Source: Dromiciops gliroides (taxonomy: Eukaryota > Chordata > Mammalia > Microbiotheria > Microbiotheriidae). Taken from it: a stretch of 64,000 nucleotides of DNA. Position 1 is the first letter of the stretch, and each line of letters starts with the position of its first letter. Positions 34,130 through 44,738 of this stretch are shown here, piece by piece. The DNA lies in the NCBI RefSeq assembly GCF_019393635.1, contig NC_057864.1, positions 469,696,617 through 469,760,616 of the forward strand, written 5' to 3'. The position numbers were made by a program, and so were the translations under genes. The notes beneath the pieces were generated by a model. That model saw nothing but the letters and a program-made list of their open reading frames with translations. It was not told the DNA's origin and searched no databases.

Positions 34130-34513
34130 CCCTAGCTAAGCATGCTGGGATCGGTAGTTCGGAAGGGTTCTTTAGGTTGTAAGAAGTCCCGCGAGAGTAT
34201 AAACGAGAAGAGAAGGCATGATGAGCGGGAGGACCCTCCCTCTTCAAAATTCTACAAGGAAGGAGGGAGCTAAGCCGGCAGCTCAATCTACTAGGGAGGG
34301 TTTCCTTGCTTGTGGCTAGGCGGGAGGAGGTCAGAGTAAGGCGGGTGACGTAGGTCGGACGGCGATTGGTTGCGCGCTCTTGTGACGTAAGTTGAGGAGC
34401 GGGAAGCGCAGGTCCCGCCCCTCGGCTAAGCCAATGGTGGTCCCGGGCTCATGTCACATGGCGGGCTTCTTACTCTCGAGGGGAGCGCCGAGGCGCCCGA
34501 GTGCGCCCCCGGG
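34130..34513 (+). promoter_or_regulatory. NUPR2: NUPR2 CpG-rich promoter region
   Basis: GC- and CpG-rich DNA starts near 34.04 kb and runs past the gene to about 35.0 kb. Motifs seen by eye: a ZNF143/THAP11-type site on the minus strand at 34140-34159 (ACTAC, spacer, TCCCAGCATGC); CRE-like TGACGTAG at 34346 and TGACGTAA at 34383; an inverted CCAAT box (ATTGG) at 34365 and a direct CCAAT at 34431; a GC box CCCGCCCC at 34414; and a YY1-like ATGGCGG at 34458. No TATA box was seen. The CRE/ATF-like sites fit a stress-responsive gene, but occupancy is inferred only. Confidence 0.7.
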
Positions 34514-34852
34514 ATGGAGAGCGAAGCGGAGCGGCAACCGACATCGCCCCTGCCGCCGTCCCCGCCGCCGCCTCGGTTCCAGCCCCTGACCCGGCAGAAG
34601 TCGCAGGCAGAGCTGCCGCTGGCGAGCTTCGAGGAGGAGCACTACGACTGGTACGACTACTACAACCTGCGGGAGTATCCGATCCGCGGGCCCGGCTGGA
34701 GCAAGGGACGCACCCGGCGGGAGCGGGAGCTCCGCACCAACCGGCCAGTGCCCGCGGGCCATGAGCGGAAGATTGCCCAGAAGCTCTACAACAGCCAGCG
34801 GAAGCGGCGCCAGCGCCAGCTGCAGCCCCGGCCTCGCACCCGACTCTGCTGA
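34514..34852 (+). CDS. NUPR2: NUPR2 (nuclear protein 2, NUPR1-like), single exon
   Basis: This is an uninterrupted 112-residue reading frame. The conserved core is visible: an acidic/tyrosine segment at residues 38-53 (FEEEHYDWYDYYNLRE), a basic SKGRTRRE block at 63-70, and ERKIAQKL..QRKRRQRQ at 84-102, matching the C-terminal basic DNA-binding/nuclear-localisation half of the NUPR family. From memory human NUPR2 is about 97 residues, and the extra length here is a proline-rich N-terminus (residues 8-24). NUPR proteins are small, largely disordered nuclear stress-response factors, and NUPR2 is described as a p53-linked repressor of NUPR1 (family knowledge). The start at 34514 is preferred: it has G at -3 and +4, and it opens with ME as in other mammals. 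An in-frame ATG at 34451 has a weak context (C at -3) and would add 21 residues without known homology. No intron interrupts the coding region. CHCHD2 follows on the same strand, as in human. A possible poly(A) signal AATAAA lies at 36149-36154, but transcript evidence would be needed to assign the 3' end. Confidence 0.95.
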   Translation: MESEAERQPTSPLPPSPPPPRFQPLTRQKSQAELPLASFEEEHYDWYDYYNLREYPIRGPGWSKGRTRRERELRTNRPVPAGHERKIAQKLYNSQRKRRQRQLQPRPRTRLC

Positions 34853-35044
34853 GGGGGCGGCTCCCGCGGCCCTGGTCCGACGGCCACGGTGCGTGTGCGC
34901 GTGCGCGCCCGGCGCCGGCTGGGTTTAGGACTTCCCGGGGACCCAGACCCGTTTCCGGAGCTAGCCCCCCTCCCCTCGTCCCCCGAGACCGCGCCTTTGT
35001 GGCGCTTTGCGGAGGCGACCCCATGAGCCCGGGGCTAGCCGAGG

Positions 35045-35200
35045 GAACTCCGTTTTTCACATGGGGAAACTGAGGCCAAGAGTTCAGGGATTGACCCGAG
35101 GTCACACAGCCAGGCAGCGTGCAAGGCGACATTTGAACTCAGGACTTTTAAATTCCAAACCCAAGAGCCCATCAACTGCCCATAAGCTGCCTGTCCTCTG
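35045..35200 (-). mobile_element. MIR in NUPR2 3' flank
   Basis: TTTTTCACATGGGGAAACTGAGGCC..GGTCACACAGCCAGGCAGC is an inverted MIR. Confidence 0.8.
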
Positions 35201-35394
35201 TGTCCTCTCCCCTGGGCCCAGGAGCCCCGCCCCACCCCTTCCAGAAAGTCTACTCCCGAGGCCAGGGCTTTTTAAGTGGAGTTTTCCCAAGGTTTAGTCA
35301 TTTAACACCCAGAAAAGTACTAACGTTTTGTCCATTCACAGTTCAACTGACAGCCTGCTCTTCACACTAAAGATAAAAGATAAAGCTTTTATTA

Positions 35395-35615
35395 AGCGGT
35401 CGGCAAACATTTATTAACCGCCTCCTGTGCCCCTGGCGCAGGGCTGAACCGGGGACACAAATTCGAGGAGAGGACAGTTCCTACTCCCAAAGAGCTTCCC
35501 TTCTAAAGGAAAATTTCCCTCTTTAGACTGAGCTCCTCCAGCACAGGGACTGCTTGGCCTTAGCATTGTGCCTGGCACATAGTAGGTGCTTCGTAAATGC
35601 TGATGAATTGTAAAC
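35395..35615. mobile_element. L2 ends in opposite orientations
   Basis: Inverted L2 terminus at 35400-35508 (AACATTTATTAACCGCCTCC..), then a sense terminus at 35520-35612 (..GTGCCTGGCACATAGTAGGTGC..). Confidence 0.75.
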
Positions 35616-36178
35616 GGACCAGTGAGATGTGTTGGCTTTTAGAACTGGCTTCCATTATAAAACCTTGGGAGATGCCACTTTAAAAAATCCCAGGAACTTA
35701 AAGTCCTTTGAAGCTACATAGACATAGACGATCCTCCCAAAACCGAGTGTTGCCCCCATGGTGACCCTCTCCGGGAAAAGATCCATTATCTTTTTGTGTT
35801 TAATTTTTTGCAGGCTGCACAGAGGACATGTTAAAGTCTTTTCTCTGACTCCATCTGTAACTGTTACCATAAGGGAGAGTCCATGTTGGTCACCAAAGCT
35901 TTCTCCTTGACACCTCAGTCAGTGCCTTTTCCCTTTGAGCTGTTCCTTCAGTAAGATCTGTGTACAGTCCCTTTGGGTGTGTCTTCTCTTTAGGATTCCT
36001 CATTAAAGGAGAGCAGCAAGAATGACTTCAACTCTTCTCTTTTGGTCAGTTAATGTTATTCCGAACACAAAAGTGGTTTTAAAATAGATGCTTATAAGAC
36101 ATTGATGGGATTGTGGCAAATGCTGCTTTGTAGTTTAGATACCAGAATAATAAAGATTTAATCTGTTGTATTATATAG
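35616..36178. other. Unassigned sequence, possible NUPR2 3' UTR or flank
   Basis: No repeat recognised. AATAAA at 36149 is the best candidate poly(A) signal if the transcript reaches so far. Confidence 0.3.
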
Positions 36179-36339
36179 CAGGGCTGCTTAAACTTTTTCC
36201 ACTCGCGCCCCCTTTTCACCTGCGACCCCAGGTACATAGATAAAACAAGTATGTATAACCTTTTACTGTTGCCAGATTTTTTCACAACACCCACACTTAG
36301 ACCCCATATGGAGTTGAGACCCACAGTTTAAGAAGCTAG
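36179..36339 (+). mobile_element. DNA transposon-like repeat, family 2 copy 1
   Basis: CAGGGCTGCTTAAACTTTTTC start and inverted GTTTAAGAAGC end, with CCTTTTACTGTTGCCAGATT inside. Two further copies lie at 49515 and 58376. Terminal inverted repeats and short length suggest a hAT-like MITE. Confidence 0.65.
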
Positions 36340-36474
36340 AATATATAGTGCCTGTACATGTGCTTTTTCCAGCACTCACTCATCACAATGGCAGGCTTAT
36401 GTTAGGTAAGTTAAAAATCCACCAAGACTGATTTTTGCAAATGTGCTAAAAATAATCAGGAGGTATACTTAGCA

Positions 36475-36632
36475 CCTGTGCAGAGGCCTGAACTTGGAGT
36501 CTGGAGCCTAGATTTGAAGCCTGACTCTGCTAGTTAATACCCAGTCTGACCTTGGGCCAGTCTGCTTTTAATATGGGACCCTTAATTTCTTCATCTGTAA
36601 AATGAGAGAGTAGGATACATCATCTCTAAAGA
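36475..36632 (+). mobile_element. MIR relic
   Basis: TTCTTCATCTGTAAAATGAGAGAG and preceding GACCTTGGGCCAG. Confidence 0.65.
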
Positions 36633-36635
36633 CCT

Positions 36636-36872
36636 AGGGCAGTTAGGTGGCACAGTGGATAGGGAAAGGGCTGGGCCTAGAGTCAGGAAGACCTCAGTTC
36701 AAATCCAGCCTCAGATACTAGCTGTGTAACCCTGGCTAAGTCACTTAATTAACCCTCTTTGCCTCAGTTCCCTCATCTGTCAGTTGAACTGGAGAAGGAA
36801 ATAGCAAACCACTCTAGTATCTTTGCCAAGAACCCCCAAATGGGTTCATAAAGAATTGGACACAACAACAAA
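36636..36872 (+). mobile_element. MAR1-type SINE
   Basis: Head AGTTAGGTGGCACAGTGG to AAATGGGTTCATAAAGAATTGG and ACAACAAC tail. Confidence 0.9.
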
Positions 36873-37198
36873 GACCTCTAAAGATTTTTTTTAACACTTA
36901 AAAAAAATAGACACTTAAAATTACTATGGAAAATACTTCATTCCAAGGCTAATATTTTGTGGTGAAATAAAAATACTTTCTAAAAAATTAGATATTTTAA
37001 TTGTTATTCTTCCAGAGACCAAGATACGGTTTGAGTTTTTTGTTTTATTTTATGTGACTGAGAACAGGATTCTCAGAAGCATTTAGTTGTTTTAAGCTTC
37101 ATGCTTAAAACAGTTCCCTGCTGTTGGGCAGTATTGAATGTTCTTGTATCTGAAGCTTCTAATATTTCCAGGAATAAAAGAGAAATTATAACAATTCT

Positions 37199-37349
37199 TT
37201 TTTTTTTTTTTTGGTGAGGCAATTGGGGTTAAGTGACTTGCCCAGGGTCACACAGCTAGTAAATGTTAAGTGTCTGAGGCCAGATTTGAACTCAGGTCCT
37301 CCTGAATCCAGGGCCGGTGCTCTATCCACTGCACCACCTAGCTGCCCCC
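37199..37349 (-). mobile_element. WSINE
   Basis: ATAACAATTCTT duplication at 37188 and 37350. Confidence 0.94.
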
Positions 37350-37540
37350 ATAACAATTCTTTATGAAGTTAAACTAATTAAGTGTGGTGAAAGCTTTTCT
37401 ATCTCCTTATGGTCAGCCTCTCCTTTGATCTATGCAGCATTTCCCCACTTCCTTACACACAGATGATTGGCTTAAGGTGGATCCAGATGGAGCCTACAAC
37501 AGATGTTGGGGGATCTGTTTTGTCTTGACTGCTTATTTGT

Positions 37541-37687
37541 TGTTTTTTTTTAGTGAGGCAATTGGGGTTAAGTGACTTGCCCAGGGTCACACAGCTAGTA
37601 AGTGTTAAGCCTCTGAGGTTGGATTTGAACTCAGGTACTCCTGACTCCAGGGCCGGTGCTCTATCCACTGCGCCACCTAGCCGCCCC
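37541..37687 (-). mobile_element. WSINE
   Basis: GACTGCTTATTTGTT duplication at 37526 and 37688. Confidence 0.94.
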
Positions 37688-37702
37688 GACTGCTTATTTG
37701 TT

Positions 37703-38243
37703 AGAAGAGGTTTGGGAATGGCTTAAAGGGAGAGAAAAGAAATGCTTGCTGATAGGAACAAACAACATCTCCATAGCTTCATTCCTCACTTTCATACCCT
37801 ATACCTAGTATCAGGTCTTAAACCTAGCCAGTCATTAAGTTGACTTTTCCTTTTGAAGAATCCTATCAGTAGTAACATGTTCCTACAAACACTGCCCTAG
37901 GCCGGTCCTTACAATCTCACCACCTCCAACTTGAATTCAACAACATACATTTATTAAACACTGTTAGTCGATTGACAGCATGTATAGAATAATAACTTTG
38001 AGAGGGAGAGAATGTGAATAAGGGGTCGTGGGAATCCATAAGGCTTTGTGGGAGATGGCACCTTTCCTCTGCTTTAAAGGAAACTAGGGCTCAAGGCGGC
38101 ACTGATGTGGCTTTTGCTCCCTAGGAACCCAAAAGGCAAGTTAAGTCTTCTGGCAGGGTTCTGACTGCTCACCCACCTCCAGTCTTATCTTTTCCCTGAT
38201 CAATCTGTCCTGTAGACACCATTGCTGTGCCAGTTTTCTCAGG
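37703..38243. other. Unassigned sequence
   Basis: ACATTTATTAAACAC near 37950 could be an L2/MIR scrap. Otherwise nothing is recognised. Confidence 0.35.
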
Positions 38244-38246
38244 AGC

Positions 38247-38484
38247 TAGGTGGCACAGTGGATAGTGCCGGGTCTGGAGTCAGGAGGACTCATCTTCAGT
38301 TCAAATCCAGCCTCAGACACTTAGCAGCTGTGTGACCGTGGGCAAATAATTTAATCATGCTTGCCTCTGTTTCCACATCTGTCAAATGAGCTGAAGAAGG
38401 AAATATCAGACCACCCTGGTACCTCTGCCAAGAAAACTCCCAATGGGGTCACGAAGAGTCGGGCATGACTAAGCAACAACAAAA
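38247..38484 (+). mobile_element. MAR1-type SINE
   Basis: Complete; ends GGTCACGAAGAGTCGGGCATGAC and AACAACAAAA. Confidence 0.9.
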
Positions 38485-38519
38485 TAGCAATTTTCTGAAA
38501 TGCCTTTTCCATCGTGAAG

Positions 38520-39165
38520 CTTCCTTGCATAAAAAACTGTACTGGTTTTCCCTGATTTGGCAGACACTCTGTGTCCTCTGCCCAGCCTTGCCCACTCTCC
38601 AACACAAGTGCTTTCCATCCATCCATGGATCTTCTCACTAAATCCTGAATGCTTCCTCTGTCCAACGTCCCTGCCTCCTTTTCACCCATCCAAATCTGAC
38701 CTGTCCTTAAAGTGCTTTGCCACCTTGGTTCCTCGGAGACTTCTAACTCTACATGAAACCTTTCTTAATACCCCTAGCTAATAGTGCCATCCTCAAGCTA
38801 CCTTGGATTAATTTTGTATACTTTATGTATTATCTCATACGTTTTCACAGGTCCCCCACCTGTTCTCAGTAGAGTGTGAGCTCCCGAAGGACATGAGACC
38901 ATCATTTTTGTCCATCTCCCCAGGGGCTGGAGGCTGTGTGCTTGGAGAGTTGGCCAGAGCCCGGGAAGATGTGTTTCAAGTGCCCACTTGATTCATGCTG
39001 GCTGTGTGACCCGCCTTGCTGGAAGGAGTTGCCTCATCCCAGAGTTTCCTAAACATATGGATTCACTGGTCAAGCCCCTATCCCTTTTCTAGCTTATCCC
39101 CAGGGCATAGCACAGGGTCCGGCAAATAGAAAACCATTAATAAACGCTCATTCGTTGATTGTGGT
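38520..39165 (+). mobile_element. L2-type LINE 3' sequence, sense, rearranged
   Basis: GAGTGTGAGCTCCCGAAGGACATG (38872) and a second terminus GGGCATAGCACAGGGTCCGGC..TTAATAAACGC (39106-39150) imply two overlapping L2 ends. Confidence 0.65.
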
Positions 39166-39705
39166 GGGGAGTGTACCACACCCCTACCAGCTGAAGGAAC
39201 CAGGCATGTTTATTCTAAACTAGAGACTTAGGGTAGGATGAGAATCAGGTTCCAGTATGGGAAGGACTGGCCAGTGGGAAAGGGTTTATAGATTTTTTAT
39301 TGTTTTTGTTTTTCAAACCAACAAACTATTAGACACCTGCTGTATGCCAGGCACTGTGCTAGGTGCTGGTATGGATACAAAGAGAAATGAAGTTGCTGTG
39401 AGGAAGATGTTTCTTGCCTCAAGCCTAAACCATTCTGACAATGAGATCTATTGAAAAGTCAAATAAGATTGAGCAAGCCCAATATCTTAAACTATTTACA
39501 TGGCCAAAATGGATACATGACCTAAATAAAAAGGAAGATATTGCAAGAAAATTAGAAAAACATGGAACATATCACCTATCTGACTTATAGATAGAACAAT
39601 CCATGAATAAACAAGGGGTAGAGATCATTGTGAGTTGTAAAATGAATAATTCTGATCACATTAAAAGAGTTTTGTACCAATTAAACCAGTGTAGTCAAGA
39701 TTAGA

Positions 39706-39853
39706 AGGGGGCAGCTAGGTGGCGCAGTAGATAGAGCACTGGCCCTGGATTCAGGAGGACCTGAGTTCAAATCCAGCCTCAGACACTTAACACTAACTGT
39801 GTGACCCTGGGCCAGTCACTTAACCCCAACTGCCTCACCCCCCCCAAAAAAAA
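39706..39853 (+). mobile_element. WSINE nested in L1
   Basis: AGATTAGAAGG duplication on both sides. Confidence 0.94.
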
Positions 39854-40359
39854 GATTAGAAGGAAAGCAGAAAATTGGGGGAGGGGTATTTTATAGACAG
39901 TCTCTTAGATAAAGGTCTCATTTCTCAAATATATAAAGAACTTTATCACATTTATAAGAATATAAGTCATTCCCCGATTGATAAATGGCTAAACAATAGA
40001 CACGCATTTTTTCAATGAAAACAGCAAAACTATATGTAGTCCTATGGAAAAAAATGCTTTAAATCATTATTGATTAGAGATATTAAAACAACTTTGAGCT
40101 ACCATCTCACATCTATTAGTAGCTAAAATGATAGGTGCCCTCCAGTGGGGAAAAACTAAAAGAAATTGTGGTGTATAATTGTGATGGAACATTATTGTGC
40201 TATAAGAAATGATGAGTTGATTGATTTTTGAAAAACATGGAAAGACTTCCATGAAATAATGAAAAGTGAAATGAGCAGGACTGAGAGAATGTTATACAAA
40301 GTAACAAATATTATCCTAAGAATAATTAATTCAACTTGACTATCAGAAATACTCAAATC

Positions 40360-40505
40360 GGGGCAGCTAGATGGCGCAGCAGATAGAGCACCAGCCCTGG
40401 AGTACCTGAGTTCAAATCCGGCCTCAGACACTTAATACTTAACTAGTTGTGTGACCCTGGGCAAGTCACTTAACCCCAACTGCCTCACTTAAAAAAAAAA
40501 AAGAA
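40360..40505 (+). mobile_element. WSINE nested in L1
   Basis: AGAAATACTCAAATC duplication at about 40345 and 40506. Confidence 0.94.
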
Positions 40506-40936
40506 AGAAATACTCAAATCAACTACAAAGGACCTGTGAAAAATGCTTTCCACCTCCAGAGGAAGAACTGATAAACAGAAGTATATATGGTACTAGACAG
40601 AAAGATAGATGGATGTGTGGGTAAATGGATAGATATGATATATTTGTGTTTAATTGTAGTCTTCTCTAGGAAGGGATGGGGAGGGAGAGAGAAAAAAATA
40701 AGTGCACCACCAAGAATAAAAGAAAGCTTCAGAGGAAGCACAAAAAAGCAAAATGGCTTTGAAAACAATGTGTAGTATTTGTCCCATAGGTGTTGTTTTT
40801 TTTTTAAGTATACTGTCTGAAATGGAAATTCATTGTTTTATATTGAATCCTCCCTATGTTATGTTGTGTACATGGAAATATTCTTTCTTTTGTCTTTTTG
40901 TATTTAAGTTCAAAACGATTTTTTAAAATGAAAGTA

Positions 40937-41075
40937 GGGGCAGCTAGGTGGTGCAAGCACCAGCCCTGGATTCAGGAGGACCTGAGTTCAAATCCGGTCT
41001 CTGACACTTGACACTTAACTAGCTGTGTGACCCTGGGCAAGTCACTTAACCCTCATTGCCCTGCAAAAAAAAAAA
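40937..41075 (+). mobile_element. WSINE with internal head deletion
   Basis: Lacks the GTGGATAAA part between GGTGGTGC and AAGCACC. Confidence 0.9.
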
Positions 41076-41121
41076 AGAAAGAAAAGTACAAAGAAAGACC
41101 AATAAGCTAGACAAAGAACAG

Positions 41122-41252
41122 TGGTTCTTAATGCTGTTTGCATCATGGGCCCTTTGCAACCTGGTGATGCCTAACCTTTTAATGTTATTAAATGCATAAA
41201 ACACAATGCATAGGATTACAAAGAAAACCAATCCTATTGAAATACAGTGATT
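41122..41252 (-). mobile_element. DNA transposon-like repeat, family 1 copy 3
   Basis: Inverted AGGATTACAAAGAAAACCAAT core; the other end GTGGTTCTTAATGC is near 41121. Confidence 0.55.
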
Positions 41253-41626
41253 TTGTAAAACAAGTTCCTGGGATATAGTGAGTTCCTGTTAAGTACTAGA
41301 GATCTTTGAGTGAAGGCTGCATGACCCTTTCTTGGGGAAGTTGTTGAGGGGGCTCTTCTATGCGTTGGAATGAATGGCCCCCAGAAGACTCTTCCACCTC
41401 TAAGATTCTATAGTTCTGTGAAGAGCTCATCGATTAGAGCCCAAGCTGCTTTTTACGATTTCACTTGTTTTCTATATCACTCTTTGGGCACATATTCACA
41501 TATTATCTAACTATGCCACGTGGCTATGATTTCCCTCCTCCAGAAGGCCTCTTAGTCCAGATTGTATGAACCCTTGCCCTTAGACCCTTGGGAGACAGTA
41601 TGATGTGCTTATAAAAGAATACTGCG
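41253..41626. other. Unassigned sequence
   Basis: No repeat or gene recognised. Confidence 0.35.
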
Positions 41627-41775
41627 GGGATGCAGCTACGCATCAGCGGATAAAGCACTGGCTCTGAATTCAGGAGGACCTGAGTTCAAATCCAGCCTCA
41701 GACACTTGACACTAGCTGTGTGATCCTGGGCAAGTCACTTAACCCTCATTGCCCTGCAAAAAAAATAAAAATAAA
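41627..41775 (+). mobile_element. WSINE, diverged
   Basis: Head altered (GCAGCTACGCATCAGCGG); tail (AAAAT)n. Confidence 0.85.
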
Positions 41776-42214
41776 ATAATATAGTGTTTTTGGTTGTCAT
41801 CCCTCTGTTAGATTGTAAGTTCCTTTCTTATATAAACTTTCTCTTCCCCAGTGGTTTGAACACAGTCTGTGCTTACTCATTTATTGTTTTGGTTTCCTAG
41901 CCACACTGGGTATAGGACCCTTAAAAAAAAGTATATTTGACTTACTGAAACTTAGAAAAATATACATTGAGACATCAATAGTCACAAACGTGACTTTTTT
42001 CTCCCCTGCCTTACATTATCTCCTTTATGCAAGGACTCTCTGAGTCTTATCTCCCACTTCCACACTTTCTAGTCCACATTTCTAAATACCTGATGAATAT
42101 ACTGTAAGCACAGTATGCCCTTGTTGGCACTTCCACTCAATGTGTCCAGACTTAGCTAGGCCTCTCCCAAGCACCACCCCTCTTTTCAACTACCCTATAT
42201 TTTCTGATGGTACT
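41776..42214. other. Mostly unassigned
   Basis: An L2-like TTAGATTGTAAGTTCC..GAACACAGT stub lies at 41808-41870. Confidence 0.4.
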
Positions 42215-42470
42215 ACTGTTGTTTTTCCTTTTTTCTGGAAGAGGACCGTGACATTGGGGAGGTGATATCATGACTTGCAATGAATTGGATTTAAGTGAGG
42301 CAGGGCTATGGAAAGTCACCAGCCTCTCTCTCCTCTAGAGCCATCTGGGTCCACTGGCAAGATATACATCAGGACAACTGGAGATGGTAAAAGGCAAAGA
42401 GAGGGAAAGACCCTCAGGGTTTTTGACCAAAAGAGATACAGTTGCTATCTAGGCCCACCCTGAACCAACA
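42215..42470 (-). mobile_element. RTE-like retroelement 3' end, antisense (left arm)
   Basis: Its reverse complement includes CCAGTGGACCCAGATGGCTC.., CACTTAAATCCAATTCATTG and GGTGATATCA-type sequence that I associate with a marsupial RTE family. It forms an inverted pair with 43475-43790. Confidence 0.6.
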
Positions 42471-42499
42471 ATTTGTATTCCTTTGGGCAGAATGCCCAC

Positions 42500-42600
42500 A
42501 GGTAGAGGGGAGAGAAGGGGAAGGAAAGAAAGAGAGAGGGAGGGAAGGACGGAGGGAGAGACAGAAAGAGAAATAGAGAAAGAAAAGAAAAGAAAGCTGG
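42500..42600 (+). repeat. GA-rich low-complexity tract
   Basis: Irregular GGGA/GAAA repeats. Confidence 0.85.
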
Positions 42601-42686
42601 TCAGTTGGGTCTCTAGTGGGACAATACAAATTTGTCTGCAGAAATCTCACAACATTTCTTGGGATGTCTTCTAAGGACCACTTCTT

Positions 42687-43450
42687 TATTTTTTTTTTTA
42701 GTTTCATGTTCAATCATCTTTGTTATTTTTTTAAATCATGAAAGTATTTTGTTCTTTTCTAGTTACATGTAAAGATAGTTTTCAACATTTGTTTTCATAA
42801 GATTTTTAGTTTCAAATTTTTCTCCCTCCCTCCCTTTCCTCCCCCCTCCCCAGGACAGAAAGCAATCTGATATAGGTTATATATGTACAATCACATTAAA
42901 CATATTTCTGCATTAGCCATGTTGTGAAAGAAGAATCAGAACAAAAGGGGAAAACCTCAAAAAAGAAAAAACAAAAACAAATATAGAAACAGTATGATTC
43001 AATCTGCATTCAGAATCCACAGTTCTTTTTTCTGGATATGGAGAACATTTTCCATCATGAGTTCTTTGGCACTGTCTTGGATCATTGTATTGCTGAGAAG
43101 AGCTAAGTCTATCACAGTTGATCATCACACAATGTTGCTGTTACTGTGTACAACATTATCCTGGTTCTGCTCACTTCACTCAGCATCAGTCCACTTAAGT
43201 CTTTCCAGGTTTCTCTGAACTCCTCCTGCTCATCATTTCTTATAGCACAATAGTATTCCATTGAATTCATATACCACAACTTGATCAGCCATTCCCCAAT
43301 TGATGGGTATTCCCTCAGTTTCCAATTCTTTGCTACCACAAAGAGTGCTGCTCTAAATATTTTTGTACATGTGGGTCCTTTTCCCTTTTTTATGATCTCT
43401 TTGGGATACAGACTTAGCAGTTGTATTACTGGGTCAAAGGGTATGCACAG
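42687..43450 (-). mobile_element. L1 LINE 3' end, antisense, with perfect target duplication
   Basis: ORF2 C-terminus on the minus strand (MVAKNWKLREYPSIGEWLIKLWY.., EYYCAIRNDEQEEFRETWKDL) and 3' UTR toward 42690. CTAAGGACCACTTCTT is repeated exactly at 42671-42686 and 43451-43466. Strongly 5'-truncated. Confidence 0.96.
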
Positions 43451-43474
43451 CTAAGGACCACTTCTTAAAGCTAA

Positions 43475-43790
43475 AGAACTCTGGCCCAGGTCTCATTTTG
43501 CCATTGTTTGGGTTCTACGTGGCCCAGGGTGGGCCTAAATAGCAACTGTATTTCTTTTGGCCAGAAACCCTGATGATCTTCGTCCCCTTTTATCTTTTTT
43601 TTTTTTTTAAATCAGGTAAAAGAGGCCCTTTTTTGCCTTCTTTCTAACCTAGACTTAATCACTGAATGGGGGTGCTGCCTCAAACAAACAGACTCGTGAA
43701 AGGCCTTAGCTTAAAAGGCCAAGGTCTCCCACTGCATTCCATCCATGGGGCCACGTCCACTTGTGCTACAATTATATTAAATATAGTTAG
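43475..43790 (+). mobile_element. RTE-like retroelement fragment, sense (right arm)
   Basis: CCAGGGTGGGCCTAAATAGC.., then CTTAGCTTAAAAGGCCAAGG and CTCCCACTGCATTCC. Positions 43525-43572 pair inverted with 42415-42462. Confidence 0.6.
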
Positions 43791-43794
43791 AAAA

Positions 43795-43958
43795 AAAATT
43801 AAGCATACTATTTTTCACTATTTTTGTTCCAAGTCTTCTCGCATAAAATGACTAATATGGAAATGTTTTACAGGATTGCATATGTACAACCTACATCAGA
43901 CTGCAATATCAGGGAGGGAGGGAGAGAGAGAATTTGGAACTCAAGAAAACACGAAGGA
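43795..43958 (+). mobile_element. L1 3' UTR fragment, sense
   Basis: AAAATGACTAATATGGAAATG..TTTTACAGGATTGCATATG aligns with the L1 3' UTR at 12030-12180. Confidence 0.8.
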
Positions 43959-43960
43959 AT

Positions 43961-44432
43961 TGTCATGGTGAAATGGTGGTCTTTAGGTATTCCTCTGTAA
44001 AGAATTACACTCTGGAACACAATCCAATTAGGGTTAAAACGGTCTTTTATTTGGCCCTGGAAGGCAAAGATTTAGCCTCAAGGGGAGGAAATGGCTTAGA
44101 ATCATCTTCCTCCCAGAAAAGATGGAATGCAAAAGCTTTTATAGAGGATAGGTGAGGTGACCACCTGAAAAGGAAAAGTTCCTTTTGGGGGTAGGGTGGG
44201 AAAAGATTCCTGAGAGTTGGGGGATGTTCTTTTCTTGGAATGATAGCCCCAACCTCAGGGGTTATCTCTGTCTCCACCTCAGGTAGTGGCCACCAGGCCT
44301 AACTTTCCTGCTATAGAATGTTATCTCCCCTTTCCTCTTAGGTGACTCAGTCTTGATACCTAGCCAGCCAATTTAAACTTTAATAGTCCCTTGACTCCTT
44401 GATATGTCTGTCCTGTCCTAAGCTCCATGTCA
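43961..44432 (-). mobile_element. Solo LTR related to family A (copy 4)
   Basis: About 472 bp with TGTCATGG..CA ends on the minus strand. It shares the terminal and poly(A)-region sequence of family A but diverges in U3, so it is probably a sister subfamily. GAAT flanks both ends imperfectly. It is inserted next to an L1 3' UTR fragment. Confidence 0.8.
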
Positions 44433-44456
44433 TGAATGTTAAAAATTGTCTTTACA

Positions 44457-44597
44457 GGGGCAGTGAGGTGGCGCAGTGGATAAAGTGCTGGCCCTGGATT
44501 CAGGAGGACCTGAGTTCAAATATGCCCTCAGACACTTGACACTTACTAGCTGTGTGACCCTGGGCAAGTCACTTCACCCTCATTGCCCTAAAAAGAA
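44457..44597 (+). mobile_element. WSINE
   Basis: Full-length, weak A-tail. Confidence 0.9.
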
Positions 44598-44738
44598 AAG
44601 AGAGTTCCTGCTACCAAAGCTTTAGTCCTGAATCACCAATTGCCTGTCTGGTTCAAATTGGATGCCCTGAAAAACTCTCAAATTCAACATGTTCAAAATG
44701 GAATTATCCTTCTCCCCAAACCCAACCAACTTGTAAAC

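Larger units (their letters stand above)
39450..40935 (+). mobile_element. L1 LINE 3' part, sense, with two nested SINEs
   Basis: ORF2 C-terminal and 3' UTR sequence in L1 order (..GGCTAAACAATAGACACGC.., ..TGGAACATTATTGTGCTATAAG.., ..TGGAAAGACTTCCATGAAAT..). SINEs sit at 39706 and 40360. Frames are broken. Confidence 0.85.

Noticed and set aside
34470-35132. 220-residue antisense open frame
   Set aside because: It is a GC-rich shadow of NUPR2 and its CpG block, without homology.
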